Source of the DNA: Ohtaekwangia kribbensis
GTDB lineage: Bacteria; Bacteroidota; Bacteroidia; Cytophagales; Cyclobacteriaceae
NCBI RefSeq assembly: GCF_042676245.1
Contig: NZ_JBHTKA010000007.1
Span: 124,001 to 188,000, forward strand
Direction of reading: 5' to 3'
DNA length: 64,000 nucleotides
Shown piece by piece: positions 19,901 through 28,688 of this stretch (its first letter is position 1; the number at the start of each line of letters is the position of its first letter). The notes beneath the pieces are model-generated. The model searched no databases. It was not told the DNA's origin and saw nothing but the letters and a program-made list of their open reading frames with translations. Both the position numbers and the translations under genes were made by a program.

Positions 19901-22900
19901 TACGGTGAGTGTTTGTGGTGCGGATGTATTGCGGCAACCTGTAGCGGGATCGGTATAGGTATAGGTAACATTGAAGCTCACGGGAGTTCCAACCGTTACA
20001 CCCGTAACCGATGATGGATTGAATGTCCACACGATGGGATTACCACCGGAGGTGATTGATGGTTGATAGGCTACAGGCGCAGTAAAGAAGTCGTTGGCTG
20101 TTGTGTTTGAGTTTGCTGGCGAACCGGTTAATATAACAGACGATTCATCCTGGCAGAAGAATGTTTTCGATATAGGGAAGGTTACAGTCGGTGCACGCTT
20201 GATCGTTACGAACTGCCACTCTACCGCGTCAAAGCCCAGTAAGGTGTGTTCAATAACAAATCCTATATATATACCGTACGTGCCCTGATTTGCCTGTGTA
20301 CTGGTATATACACTTTGATATACGGCTTGCTTCGGATCAAAGATATTCGTGGCCGGACTTGTCATATCAACCTGGCCTGTGCCATACACGTAGTATACAA
20401 ACTTTTTGAAGGCATAGCCCGGGTATCGGCTTGCAATATAGCTCGGACTTACGGATAGTGCTGGAGACTCATCGTCATTATCGCAGTACTGCACTTCCAA
20501 GTTGTTGATGTTGGTTACATATACTTCAAAGGATTTAGTATAGGTAAACTGGCATTGCTGGCCCGATGGACTGGTATAGGTATATACTATATTATAGCTT
20601 CCTACGGAAAGTGTAGAGGGGTTAAAACGATACTCACCACTGTTAAAGGTAACGCCCGGTCCTGAAAATACACCACCGGCCGGAGATCCATCCAATCGTA
20701 CGGAGGTTGAATTTTTATTGAAACGTGTTTCGTTCGGATTTACAAGCGCATCACCCGAAACTGTAAATCCAAGGCCTGCTGGGGGAGTTCCCAATGCTGC
20801 TGTAACGGTTCCGTGTACAGTACCGGCAGCATCACCTGCTATAACAGCTGTACCACCGATACGCGTAATGTTAGAGCCACCGGAAGGAGCCGTAGATTGC
20901 GGGTAGCGGATTCTCAAACCTGCTATGGTAATGGTATTGATGTTGGCTGTTCCGCTAATGGTATAGCTGAACTGTACGATATTTTCACCCTGATAACTTA
21001 ACGTTGTAGGTGCAGATATATCTGAGCCACCCGATACCGTAGGTGCTGTTGTATAAGTCTGATCGAAAACAAAACCGGAAGGAAGCGCGAGCGAAAAAGA
21101 TACGGTTCCGTTGTTTGCAAAATCACTCGGGTCTGTTTCGGTGATCACTATATTTCCCAACGTCTGGAACGCACCACCGTAGCACAGGTTAAGTGCTGCA
21201 GGCTTGGTGATGTTTACACCGGCACTGGTAATGGTTACGGTTCCGGAAGCATCGGCCAGCACATCGGCATGTGTGTCATCAGATGCCTCCAGTGTATAGG
21301 TACCTGCCAGGTTTATCCGAAGCTGGTTCCATGTAAATTGTCCCGAGCTTAGTGATGGACTCAATGATTCTCCACCATTGGCAGTAAGTGTCCCTGTTCC
21401 GCCCGAAGCTGTTAACGTTACCTGACCATTATAGTCAAGGTCCATGTTATTGTAAGGAGATGAGTCAACAGCACGTACAACAAGTGAAAAGTTTGTATTG
21501 AACGGAGTCGATGGCGGGTTAGCCTGGAAAACAAGTTTACTTGCTGTTACAGCGATCTGGTTTGTAGTACCGGCTGTGGTTGTGGAGGCACCACCTGCAT
21601 TGGCACTGGCAAAGGCTGAACCTGAATTTGTAGTGGTTCCGCTTATGGTAATATGTATAGTTTGTTTATCGATAACGGCCGTCTGAAAGGTAGCCCGCAC
21701 GTTGATGTTAAATGAACCATTGTCGGCAACAGTTATTGGTGTTGTAGGTGTAAAGGTTACGGTGTTACCTGAAACGGATTGCTCTGTACCGGCTATCTCT
21801 GTATTGGCATCATCATCAAACAAAGCGATTTGTCTTACGTTCGCATAGTTTGTTAGTTGTATGGTGATGGATGTTACGATCGTAGGTTGACCATCAGCAT
21901 CGGATGAAGCACCACCATCACGAATGGTAAAGTCAGCCATGGAAAGACTGTTCGATTGATCATTTGCAATCGTTGCGCTTTGATATGTTCTATAGGCTAT
22001 TGAAGCCGTTGTGCCTCCGGTAAATGTTATATCGGATGCCGCTGAGAATGTAACATCATTATCAATTGTAAAGCCACCACTCACGCGGTAATTATAGGTC
22101 TCCGGATTTACTCCGTCCCAGTTGAAAGGTACCACAGCATAATAATAATCCGTACCTCCTGTCAGTCCTGTATCGTTGAACGTTGTCGTAGAAGAACTTG
22201 TCACCGTTGTTACCAGTGTACTGGCTCCCAATGATAAAGATCCTGGCGCTACACCATCCTGCACACTTGTATTGGCAGGAGCAGAACCAACTCTGCGGAG
22301 GATAACATACCCGTTTGTATTACCAATGGTGCTGAACGCAGGGAATGAAAGATTGATTTGACTGCTGCTTACGGCAGTAGCGGTTATAGGCCCCGGCTGT
22401 GCATCCGGAAATGTTGAATAAGTAAAAAAAGACGACTCCGGAGAAAGCGAAGTTCCGGCAGCACTGGTTGCATACGCAGCATAGAAGATCTGTGTACCCG
22501 AAGGAAGTCCTGTGCGATTGTGCGTAAAGGCCGTTACACCGGTACCTCCTTCAGCAACCTTGTTGTCGGATATAGTTACACCGGCACTTGTTTTCCAAAC
22601 TGTACCTCGTTCGGTTAAGGTGTTACCTCCATTTGACGTTACTGTACCTCCGAGCGTAGCCTGTGTCTCTGCTATACCACTCACCGTTGGTGTTGTTACC
22701 GTAGGCAACTGTGTAGATGCCTGATCGGTTGGAGCAGCGGGACTTGTTTTGAAATCAGGACCAGTGGCGAGGTAAGGATATATAACGAATTCAAGCGTTA
22801 CACCGGAAGGAAGTCCTGTCCAGGTATAGGTGTTCGCACCGGCCAGGTATGGTACATTATGAGCACCGTTATTATCGCTGAAATCAGAATCATCTGCTAC

Positions 22901-23134
22901 AGCCGAATTGTCGGCAACGGCAGCAAATGTACCCCCGGGAATAGTGCGAGCCAGGATGAGGTAATGGGTAGGCACCGTGCCACCGGTAGGACCTGTCCAG
23001 GTAAGTTCAACGGATGTACTGCTAAGTGTTGTAGCGTTAAAGCCGGTAGCGTGGTTCGTAGGCTGTGCATACGCACTGGCCCAGATCACAGAAAGTATAA
23101 ATGCAAATGATAGTTTGCGGGTAAAATTATTCAT
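16907..23134 (-). CDS. Giant secreted multidomain protein with Omp28-like domain and T9SS C-terminal sorting domain
   Basis: 2075 residues. A signal peptide ends at YAQ (about residue 24). Repeated fibronectin III and Ig-like beta domains follow (for example SSTSVELTWTGPTGG and QINLSFPAFSTIGNTNGYVI), including WGXXXTS-like repeats. Later come PKD-type repeats (SWVFGDGAS, YTWNFAKGG), a jelly-roll domain near 1560-1730 (GFAFDNVFIGE at its end) and an Omp28-related region (RTVLVESFTNSSAAANTKLH). The C-terminus (IAIYPNPTRGQLNVQ to VRKKIVVAGNP) is a type A T9SS sorting domain, so it is exported through the outer membrane and surface-attached or released. It lies 88 bases after the lipoprotein gene and may be the last gene of the TIR/STAND operon. 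Confidence 0.93.
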   Translation of the reverse strand: MNNFTRKLSFAFILSVIWASAYAQPTNHATGFNATTLSSTSVELTWTGPTGGTVPTHYLILARTIPGGTFAAVADNSAVADDSDFSDNNGAHNVPYLAGANTYTWTGLPSGVTLEFVIYPYLATGPDFKTSPAAPTDQASTQLPTVTTPTVSGIAETQATLGGTVTSNGGNTLTERGTVWKTSAGVTISDNKVAEGGTGVTAFTHNRTGLPSGTQIFYAAYATSAAGTSLSPESSFFTYSTFPDAQPGPITATAVSSSQINLSFPAFSTIGNTNGYVILRRVGSAPANTSVQDGVAPGSLSLGASTLVTTVTSSSTTTFNDTGLTGGTDYYYAVVPFNWDGVNPETYNYRVSGGFTIDNDVTFSAASDITFTGGTTASIAYRTYQSATIANDQSNSLSMADFTIRDGGASSDADGQPTIVTSITIQLTNYANVRQIALFDDDANTEIAGTEQSVSGNTVTFTPTTPITVADNGSFNINVRATFQTAVIDKQTIHITISGTTTNSGSAFASANAGGASTTTAGTTNQIAVTASKLVFQANPPSTPFNTNFSLVVRAVDSSPYNNMDLDYNGQVTLTASGGTGTLTANGGESLSPSLSSGQFTWNQLRINLAGTYTLEASDDTHADVLADASGTVTITSAGVNITKPAALNLCYGGAFQTLGNIVITETDPSDFANNGTVSFSLALPSGFVFDQTYTTAPTVSGGSDISAPTTLSYQGENIVQFSYTISGTANINTITIAGLRIRYPQSTAPSGGSNITRIGGTAVIAGDAAGTVHGTVTAALGTPPAGLGFTVSGDALVNPNETRFNKNSTSVRLDGSPAGGVFSGPGVTFNSGEYRFNPSTLSVGSYNIVYTYTSPSGQQCQFTYTKSFEVYVTNINNLEVQYCDNDDESPALSVSPSYIASRYPGYAFKKFVYYVYGTGQVDMTSPATNIFDPKQAVYQSVYTSTQANQGTYGIYIGFVIEHTLLGFDAVEWQFVTIKRAPTVTFPISKTFFCQDESSVILTGSPANSNTTANDFFTAPVAYQPSITSGGNPIVWTFNPSSVTGVTVGTPVSFNVTYTYTDPATGCRNTSAPQTLTVSARPSIVPVGSISPGTTVEICQGTIINPYTATTVAGTTYSWYTSNPPVTPDATGDSYLPPVNNLIAGTSTFYVTRTINGCESRQAPLALTFTVKPSPAAPASDFSREYCVNQTVPNSDLVVSGTSVRWYNGSTNTFITQTSSPTAAALGIDNTVAGSYSFLATQTVNSCEGAATKIALTIKPLPSLTILASVTDVNKICLTGGPVVFEARDQGLSAPNSVWSGSGGINSALVPNPSAGTVQLNPASLSPGNYNLHVVYQNPSTTCSNSQDLGITLLPTISPSISIGTACNGFPVAITNSSTVVPNGSPTTIASTSWVFGDGASLVAGNGAIPAGTNAGRTTGTYYSPNHVFSGLGNFLVQYTMTTSDGCVITPPQIPVTVNPNPNSAFTWANVCHDPVTGSNTAFAASTSNIPDANIQSYTWNFAKGGTLTIGSAGTGKTPSVNYTSVGIDSAQLIVTTNANCKDTVQKPIYIVPSYPAITETNSYTQDFDASADGWIAGGTNSSWAYGHPAGAVVNKDNSATGNGNAWDTNLSGNSNVNEQSWVLSQCYNFASAARPIISLDIWSDTPAGNDGAVLQYNTDGNIEDDGNWIVIGQIGQGANWYDESGISSSPGNQAANDLGWTGVYGGWRRATYKLDNLIGQSKVVFRIAFASNLPRREGFAFDNVFIGERTRTVLVESFTNSSAAANTKLHNDAFRAFSNSNADEIAKIEFHTAFPGEDPLNKANVEINNSRTAFYGITNAPMFGLDGTVVSTTAGLLDLYNSRVLTPSPIRITTNLVKDGELVRIQTSLTNATTQTLPVAGVNVFTTIVEKSITDPSMLGANGDPEFVYVAKEMLPTAAGIKLTQDLAPQQTVTIEEVVWSNRNLITSGNGAVVVFVQGIEGGNKNVYQAKVLDASVEPDLVTGIETGYAAQVAIYPNPTRGQLNVQLPAAASQALPVSLIDNFGREVYTNQFKTGEKNKVISTTEFANGIYILQLRSAKGELVRKKIVVAGNP

Positions 23135-23222
23135 AGGTTGAATAATGAGGTTTCTATAAAACTATATATGGATCTTCTGCCGGGAAGATGTATTTACAAT
23201 ATCGGGTGTGGTATATCTGCTA

Positions 23223-24518
23223 TCAGTTATTAAGCTCACCGTTTGCATCAGTCTTCAGAATAAAGATCGATGACAAACCGGACACATCGTTGGAACCACA
23301 GAGCAGCAAGCCGCCATCGGCTGTTTCACGAATACTGTTAACGGTTTCATTACCGGCTCCGCCAATTACTTTCGTCCAGAGTATATTTCCCTGGCTGTCG
23401 ATTTTTACCAGCAGTATATCTTTACCACCTTTCCCAAGGTTGGGAGTTGTTAGTACAGAACCTGCCAGTATAAAACCACCATCGCGCGTGGAAGTCAGTG
23501 CATCGCCCGTATCTTCACTGGAAGATACTCCGGCATCTACGGCCCTGTTTTGCTCGCCATCAAAGTAGCGCTCGCTTCCTTCAATAATATTTCCCTGCTG
23601 GTTCACCCGGATAAAAAACATATTACTGTTGGCTCCGGTAGGAGAGGCATACGTGCCGATAACACCATAGCCGAATGCTACAGCCTCAGAAGGTTGTATA
23701 TCATTCGCATAGAGTTGCTGATCGGTTGCTTCACCAAACTGCGAGAAATTTTCAAATGTTGAATTCTGCTGGATATAGGGTATACCTAAATAGGAGCGTG
23801 AGAAGTTCTGGTTCTCTTTGAGCAATGCTGTTGCCCAGATAACTTTACCGGAAGGCGCTATATGTACAGATTTTGAATTCACATAGTCGCGATCGAGTAC
23901 ATCGTAGGTCTTGTACCAGAGTGTATCCAGTGTGGCAGCATCCAGCGAAATCAGGTAAGGCTTTTCAGTTGTTGATAAACCTGCTGCCTTGAAAGAGCCC
24001 AGCACGATAATTTCATTCTGATCGGAGAGCGTTACCGAACCTCCGTGAATATCGGTGATGTTGGTAGTGTTTTTACGATCCGCAATAACTACTTTATTCA
24101 CAAGTGTGCCGGTTAGATTCAACTTGAACAAGCGGGCAGAATACACCACGAGATCATATACAGACACATCGCTGGATTCAAGGTTTGACTTTATACTGTC
24201 TCCAATAATGTAGTAACCGTCTGTCGCCACTTTCAGCGCTTTAGCCTGGCCTCCCGGTAATACAACATCATCGGCAAGGCGATCGCCATGCTCATCGGTG
24301 CGTATAAACAAAATATTCTGACTGCCGTTGGCCAGCGATTCATTCCCGAGAATGGCATAGCCGCCATCCACTTCTTCCGCTGTTATACCATATACATTAT
24401 GGGCTTTTTCGTAGAACCGGATAAATGTACTCCGGTCTTCCGGCTTTGCATCTTCAATATTATTACAGCCCCAGCACAAACACATCAACAGCCCTGATAA
24501 ACAAATCCGCGTTCTCAT
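23223..24518 (-). CDS. Lipoprotein with beta-propeller-like repeats
   Basis: 431 residues. The signal ends in LCWGC, a fair lipobox, so it is probably lipidated. The body has repeated segments of the type GGYAILGNESL, DGYYIIGDSI, GGFILAGSVLTT and GGLLLCGSND, each followed by an iLfIRTDEHGD-like or iLLVKIDSQGNILWTKVIGG strand. Such repeats form a beta-propeller (delta-60 or SBBP-like). Its start overlaps the barrel gene stop by 4 bases (translational coupling), placing it in the same operon. Function unknown; it probably binds a surface partner. Confidence 0.82.
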   Translation of the reverse strand: MRTRICLSGLLMCLCWGCNNIEDAKPEDRSTFIRFYEKAHNVYGITAEEVDGGYAILGNESLANGSQNILFIRTDEHGDRLADDVVLPGGQAKALKVATDGYYIIGDSIKSNLESSDVSVYDLVVYSARLFKLNLTGTLVNKVVIADRKNTTNITDIHGGSVTLSDQNEIIVLGSFKAAGLSTTEKPYLISLDAATLDTLWYKTYDVLDRDYVNSKSVHIAPSGKVIWATALLKENQNFSRSYLGIPYIQQNSTFENFSQFGEATDQQLYANDIQPSEAVAFGYGVIGTYASPTGANSNMFFIRVNQQGNIIEGSERYFDGEQNRAVDAGVSSSEDTGDALTSTRDGGFILAGSVLTTPNLGKGGKDILLVKIDSQGNILWTKVIGGAGNETVNSIRETADGGLLLCGSNDVSGLSSIFILKTDANGELNN

Positions 24519-25555
24519 TTTCTTTTATTCAGTTTTTTCGGGTTAAAGATGTTGTGAACATAGCCTGCTGTTATGGAGAGCGAGTTCAGTTTATAAGTGC
24601 TGTCGGCATAGCCGTATTCAAACGGCAAACTGCTGTCTACACCAAAGGCGGTTTTAGGTGAGTTGATCTTGCTGATGCCGTACAGAAAACGTACTTCGGT
24701 AGTGACAAAGCCACCACCGAGTGTAAAATGTGCACCCGCTGATATAATCCCGCTAAGGTTAAATTTTTCGCGCTGTGTTTTCAGGTCGAATGATTTCTCT
24801 TCAATGAACTGGTACCCTTTGCGTGTGCGACTGCCACTCAGGGACGAGCTCAACAAGTAATCCGCTTCAACACCAAGTGCTATGTAGGGCTTGAATTTTA
24901 TATTACTGAATTGGTAACGAACGCTGATGGGAAGTGAAGCCCAGGTTTGCTTTTCTTCGGCAATGGTGGAAAAGGTAGTATCGGTGAAGTTTACGTTGTT
25001 GGTATATTCAAAATTACGTTGTACCAAACCAAGTTCGGGATTTAACACCAGGTTCTTGCCGAACGGTATTTCAGCGGTTACGTGAAACTGCAATCCGATT
25101 TTATAGTTATACTCACTTTTACCATCGTTGGCTTTTACAGCGGTTACAACGTTGGGGCTACTCGCGTTAACACCAAATTTACCACCGATGCGATAAATAG
25201 GTTTTGTACGAAAGGTGTTATAAAGCGCAATGAATTCTGCAGGATCGGTACTGCGGTTAATCTCAAAGTAATGATCGGTGCGCAGCAGGTTCAGCATGGC
25301 TTCGTCTGCTTTGGCCGGTTCTTCCAGGTATATATAGGATAAACACAAAAGTTTGTAGGCTTCAACTTGTTCCTGTTGCGAGAAACCTCCCGCGAGACAT
25401 TTCTCCAACAGGGCCGGTATCTCGTGTAATCGTCCCTGCTCGTAGGTAGAGCGTGCCAGGCGCAACGTCTGCGCGCAGGATGTTAACTGTGCAAAACTTT
25501 CGGAAGAGATCAGTATAAGAATTAAAAAGGGTAGAAGTCTTTTCATTCGTATCAA
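24515..25555 (-). CDS. PorT-like outer-membrane beta-barrel protein
   Basis: 346 residues with a signal peptide cut after ESFAQ. Residues 25-120 are helical and TPR-like (TYEQGRLHEIPALLEKCL, EEPAKADEAMLNLL). Residues 125-340 alternate in barrel fashion (RIGGKFGVNASSP, LQFHVTAEIPFGKNLVLNPE, SLPISVRYQFSNIKFKPYIA) as in the PorT/outer-membrane barrel family of Bacteroidota. The start ATG overlaps the STAND gene stop by 4 bases, so the two are translationally coupled. It is probably the outer-membrane component of this operon. Confidence 0.85.
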   Translation of the reverse strand: MIRMKRLLPFLILILISSESFAQLTSCAQTLRLARSTYEQGRLHEIPALLEKCLAGGFSQQEQVEAYKLLCLSYIYLEEPAKADEAMLNLLRTDHYFEINRSTDPAEFIALYNTFRTKPIYRIGGKFGVNASSPNVVTAVKANDGKSEYNYKIGLQFHVTAEIPFGKNLVLNPELGLVQRNFEYTNNVNFTDTTFSTIAEEKQTWASLPISVRYQFSNIKFKPYIALGVEADYLLSSSLSGSRTRKGYQFIEEKSFDLKTQREKFNLSGIISAGAHFTLGGGFVTTEVRFLYGISKINSPKTAFGVDSSLPFEYGYADSTYKLNSLSITAGYVHNIFNPKKLNKRK

Positions 25556-28500
25556 TTATTATTCGGTGGCAACGATGCGCAGGTTGATTCGTAAGGCAAG
25601 TCATCTCCCACAAAAATCTCCCACTCGTCTTTATTAATATTTCGTTTTACTTTTTCGCAGAGTACGGTAGACATAACCGGTATCTTGGTCGGCCACGCAT
25701 GTATGGTATGTTCTATACCCTTTACCGTTTCGGTAGAGCTGTGTACGCTGGCAAGCAACTGCTCGTCATCCGGTGTAAAGGCAACGCTCCAGATCCAGTC
25801 ACTGTGATCGCTCAATACGATCGGCTGTTCTTTCAGACGATTCATATTCCAGAGACGAACTGTCTTGTCTTTGCTGGCAGTAGCCATGAACGAACCTGCG
25901 TGGTTGAAACGGATCTGCTCGATAGATGAAGTGTGACCAGAAAGTATACGCACGACTATACCGCTCTGGCTGTCGAATATCTTTACCACACCGGTGTTGT
26001 CTCCCACTATAATTCTTCTTCCTTCCGGAGCGAAGGTTACTGAAGTAAGGTGCGGACCGAGGTCTTTAATCTCGGTTACGCTATAGTTATTCTTCACATC
26101 CCAAATGAAAAGACTTCCGTTTTCACCGGCACCGGCAAGCTTGGAGCCATCGCTGCTGAGGTGTATCGCGTTGATCTTTACCGTAGAGGTAATTACTTCC
26201 TGGCTCTTGTTCAGGTCAGAGTAACGTATACTCTTACCGGAATTATCGCGTGCGAAGAAGCCTTTGTTATCCGGTGTAAAGTTCAGGTTCTCGATGGCAT
26301 ACGTATAGCCTTCGATCCGCTTCGGAGCTGAAGACATGCTGTTGAGATTGAATAACTCAACGTAGTTCTTCTTCTCGTTCTGCGTGTTCAAACCAGCCGC
26401 TACCAGCCAGTTTCCATCCGAACTTACATCCAGTGAATAGTATTGATAGTTACCCTGGTTTACCAGTATCTCGGATTTCCACTGATTACCTTGTTCACTC
26501 CAGCGAATGATCTTGCCATCGCTACCGGCAGAATATATAGTATTGCTGCTTACACGTGTTACCAGGGCACGTGCTGCTCCGCGCTCGTGTGCTTCGAGAC
26601 TTTTGGTAAGCGCATGCTCCTGCTTTTTCAACGCATAATACAAGCCGTTGTATATATCGTTATCATATACATAGCCTTCGTGCTCGGAGTTGAATTTGAA
26701 TGCCTGCTGAGCAATGAGTGATTGCTGCTCCGGATCGTTCAACTCTTTTGATTTCACGGCCATAGCTTTGGCCTGTGCTATATAGCGCTGACGTAACGCT
26801 TCTGCAGCGTTGCGTATAGCGATGAGCTCTTGTTCTTTCGCGAGCTTCTCGTTAGTCTGCGCACGTTGCGCGTTGATGCGGGCTTCTTCTGCATTCTTGC
26901 GCGCAACCTCTGCGTTGCGTTTGGCAAGTTCTGCGTTCTGAATAGCCGCTTGTTCGGCTGCCTGTGCAAGCTCACGTTGTTTCGCTTCTGCTTCTTTTGC
27001 AGCAAGTGCGGCTTGGGTAGCTTTCTCAGCTTCTATACGTCTCTCGTCTGCTACTTTCTCAGCTTTGAGTGCAGCCTCTGCGTTGACTTCAGCCTGCAGG
27101 CGTTGCTTGTCAGCTTCTGATTTTTGTACGAAGGCATACATGAGAAACAGGAGACATATAACTACCGCTGTACCTAATACAAGGGCCACTATACGCGCGC
27201 GTTTAAGTTTGCGCTTTTGCTCAAGTTCTTTGATGCGTTGCTCGGTTTCCCATTCCTTCTTCGAATACTCGAGGAAGATCATGGTACGCTCGAATGCAGG
27301 ATTATAGCGCTGGCCCCAAACCAATGTCGGCTTATGCTTCGCTTGCCAGTTCAACGCAAGTTGTAAATCTGGTGGACGCCACAAACCAGCTTTGCCTACC
27401 TGGTGCATGGCAGCAGCTTCTGCAAGACGGGTATACATTTGCACGGCATCGGCTTCATCGTCTACCCAGTTTTTTAACCGTACCCATATACGCATAAGAC
27501 TTTCATGCGATATATCGATCATCGATTTGGAAGATATAGCAGAACCGTGAGCCGGTGTAAGCAACGAACGGCCTTGCTCGCGGAACAATTCAATTACTGC
27601 GACAACATCCTGTTCAGATACATCGGCAATGGAAGCGATCTCACTTAAACGAGTTGGTCTTCGTATACCAAAGTTCTCACCGCGTTTTTCGGTTATGGCT
27701 TTGAACATCAGTTCGCAGATGCGCTTCTGATCTTCATCCAGCTCGTCATAAGCTTCGTTCGCGTGCTGCGACAAAGCTTCTGACATCGTTCCTATAGCTT
27801 CGTAATGTTTTAGATCTACTGACTCTTCATCGTAATCACGATAGGACGACCAGTAACTCCACGTACGCATTAACGCGTGCTGCAGAATCGGTAACTGATC
27901 CGGATTATCACCGAGGTCGTTCAGCAATTGCTGTACAAGGCGTGGCGCTATCGTAGCACCACCCACGGCCACCGGACCTTCAATCGCTTTGCGTTTCTGA
28001 TCGCGCGTAAGCTGTGGTATCAGGTAGTGACTATCGTTGATCTTGCGGGTAAGCTCGGGAAATTGCGCGCAGTCTCCGATAAAATCAGAGCGCATGGTAA
28101 TCGCTACATATATAGGGGCGTCAGGATAATTAACAGCCTCCATCAACAGGTTTACGAACGCGAGTGTTTCGTTTACCGAGTTGGCATCATGACCTTCTTT
28201 AAAGCGGAAGAGTTCTTCGAACTGATCGACCAGTACCAGGTAATTTACATCGGCTTCTTTACGCGTCTGCTCGATCGCTTCTACCAGTCCCAATGAACTA
28301 CTGCGCAACAGCGTAGAGAAGATGGTACGTTTTATTTTCTTCTCTTCGGATTCAGCCGCTATATATTCCGGATTGTTTTTGAGCAGTGCTTCCGCCAGGT
28401 TATCAATCGGGCCGGCACCGGGCCGTGTCACTACCACTTCCCAGTTCGGACTTGCATCGGTAAGAAAACCTCCGTAGAGGATGGGCATTACACCACAATA

Positions 28501-28686
28501 GATGAAGGAAGATTTACCACTTCCTGAAGGACCGATAACACCTACGAAGCGATTCTTCGAAAGCTTTAGCAGTACTTCATCACTCTGGCCTTCGCGGCCA
28601 AAGAAGAGGTGACTTTCTTCTATCTTGAACGGCCGCAAACCCGGAAACGGATTCGCGGTTAAAGTATTAACACTTACCTCACGCAT
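25552..28686 (-). CDS. Membrane-anchored STAND NTPase with helical stalk and WD40 repeats
   Basis: 1044 residues. The N-terminal nSTAND domain has LRPFKIEESHLFFGRE, a Walker A motif GPSGSGKSS (52-60) and a Walker B motif VLVDQFEELF (151-160). Winged-helix-like and helical segments follow (DISHESLMRIWVRLKNWVDD, 391-410). One membrane helix (about 498-520) is preceded by KRKLKRAR, which predicts the NTPase inside. After it comes an Ala/Glu/Lys-rich coiled coil (521-640, with NAELAKRNAEVARKNAEEAR) and then WD40 repeats (about 700-1020, for example IYSAGSDGKIIRW and MATASKDKTVRLWNM), which would therefore be periplasmic. STAND proteins are signalling or defence switches. It starts 2 bases after the TIR gene stop and overlaps the barrel gene. 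Confidence 0.93.
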   Translation of the reverse strand: MREVSVNTLTANPFPGLRPFKIEESHLFFGREGQSDEVLLKLSKNRFVGVIGPSGSGKSSFIYCGVMPILYGGFLTDASPNWEVVVTRPGAGPIDNLAEALLKNNPEYIAAESEEKKIKRTIFSTLLRSSSLGLVEAIEQTRKEADVNYLVLVDQFEELFRFKEGHDANSVNETLAFVNLLMEAVNYPDAPIYVAITMRSDFIGDCAQFPELTRKINDSHYLIPQLTRDQKRKAIEGPVAVGGATIAPRLVQQLLNDLGDNPDQLPILQHALMRTWSYWSSYRDYDEESVDLKHYEAIGTMSEALSQHANEAYDELDEDQKRICELMFKAITEKRGENFGIRRPTRLSEIASIADVSEQDVVAVIELFREQGRSLLTPAHGSAISSKSMIDISHESLMRIWVRLKNWVDDEADAVQMYTRLAEAAAMHQVGKAGLWRPPDLQLALNWQAKHKPTLVWGQRYNPAFERTMIFLEYSKKEWETEQRIKELEQKRKLKRARIVALVLGTAVVICLLFLMYAFVQKSEADKQRLQAEVNAEAALKAEKVADERRIEAEKATQAALAAKEAEAKQRELAQAAEQAAIQNAELAKRNAEVARKNAEEARINAQRAQTNEKLAKEQELIAIRNAAEALRQRYIAQAKAMAVKSKELNDPEQQSLIAQQAFKFNSEHEGYVYDNDIYNGLYYALKKQEHALTKSLEAHERGAARALVTRVSSNTIYSAGSDGKIIRWSEQGNQWKSEILVNQGNYQYYSLDVSSDGNWLVAAGLNTQNEKKNYVELFNLNSMSSAPKRIEGYTYAIENLNFTPDNKGFFARDNSGKSIRYSDLNKSQEVITSTVKINAIHLSSDGSKLAGAGENGSLFIWDVKNNYSVTEIKDLGPHLTSVTFAPEGRRIIVGDNTGVVKIFDSQSGIVVRILSGHTSSIEQIRFNHAGSFMATASKDKTVRLWNMNRLKEQPIVLSDHSDWIWSVAFTPDDEQLLASVHSSTETVKGIEHTIHAWPTKIPVMSTVLCEKVKRNINKDEWEIFVGDDLPYESTCASLPPNNN

Positions 28687-28688
28687 GG

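Noticed and set aside
17397..23110. Plus-strand frames within the giant secreted protein gene
   Set aside because: Antisense shadows of repetitive beta-domain coding sequence with no signals or family motifs.
26830..27120. Phe/Cys-rich plus-strand frame of 96 residues
   Set aside because: Antisense to the Ala/Glu-rich coiled coil of the STAND protein, which creates such artefacts.
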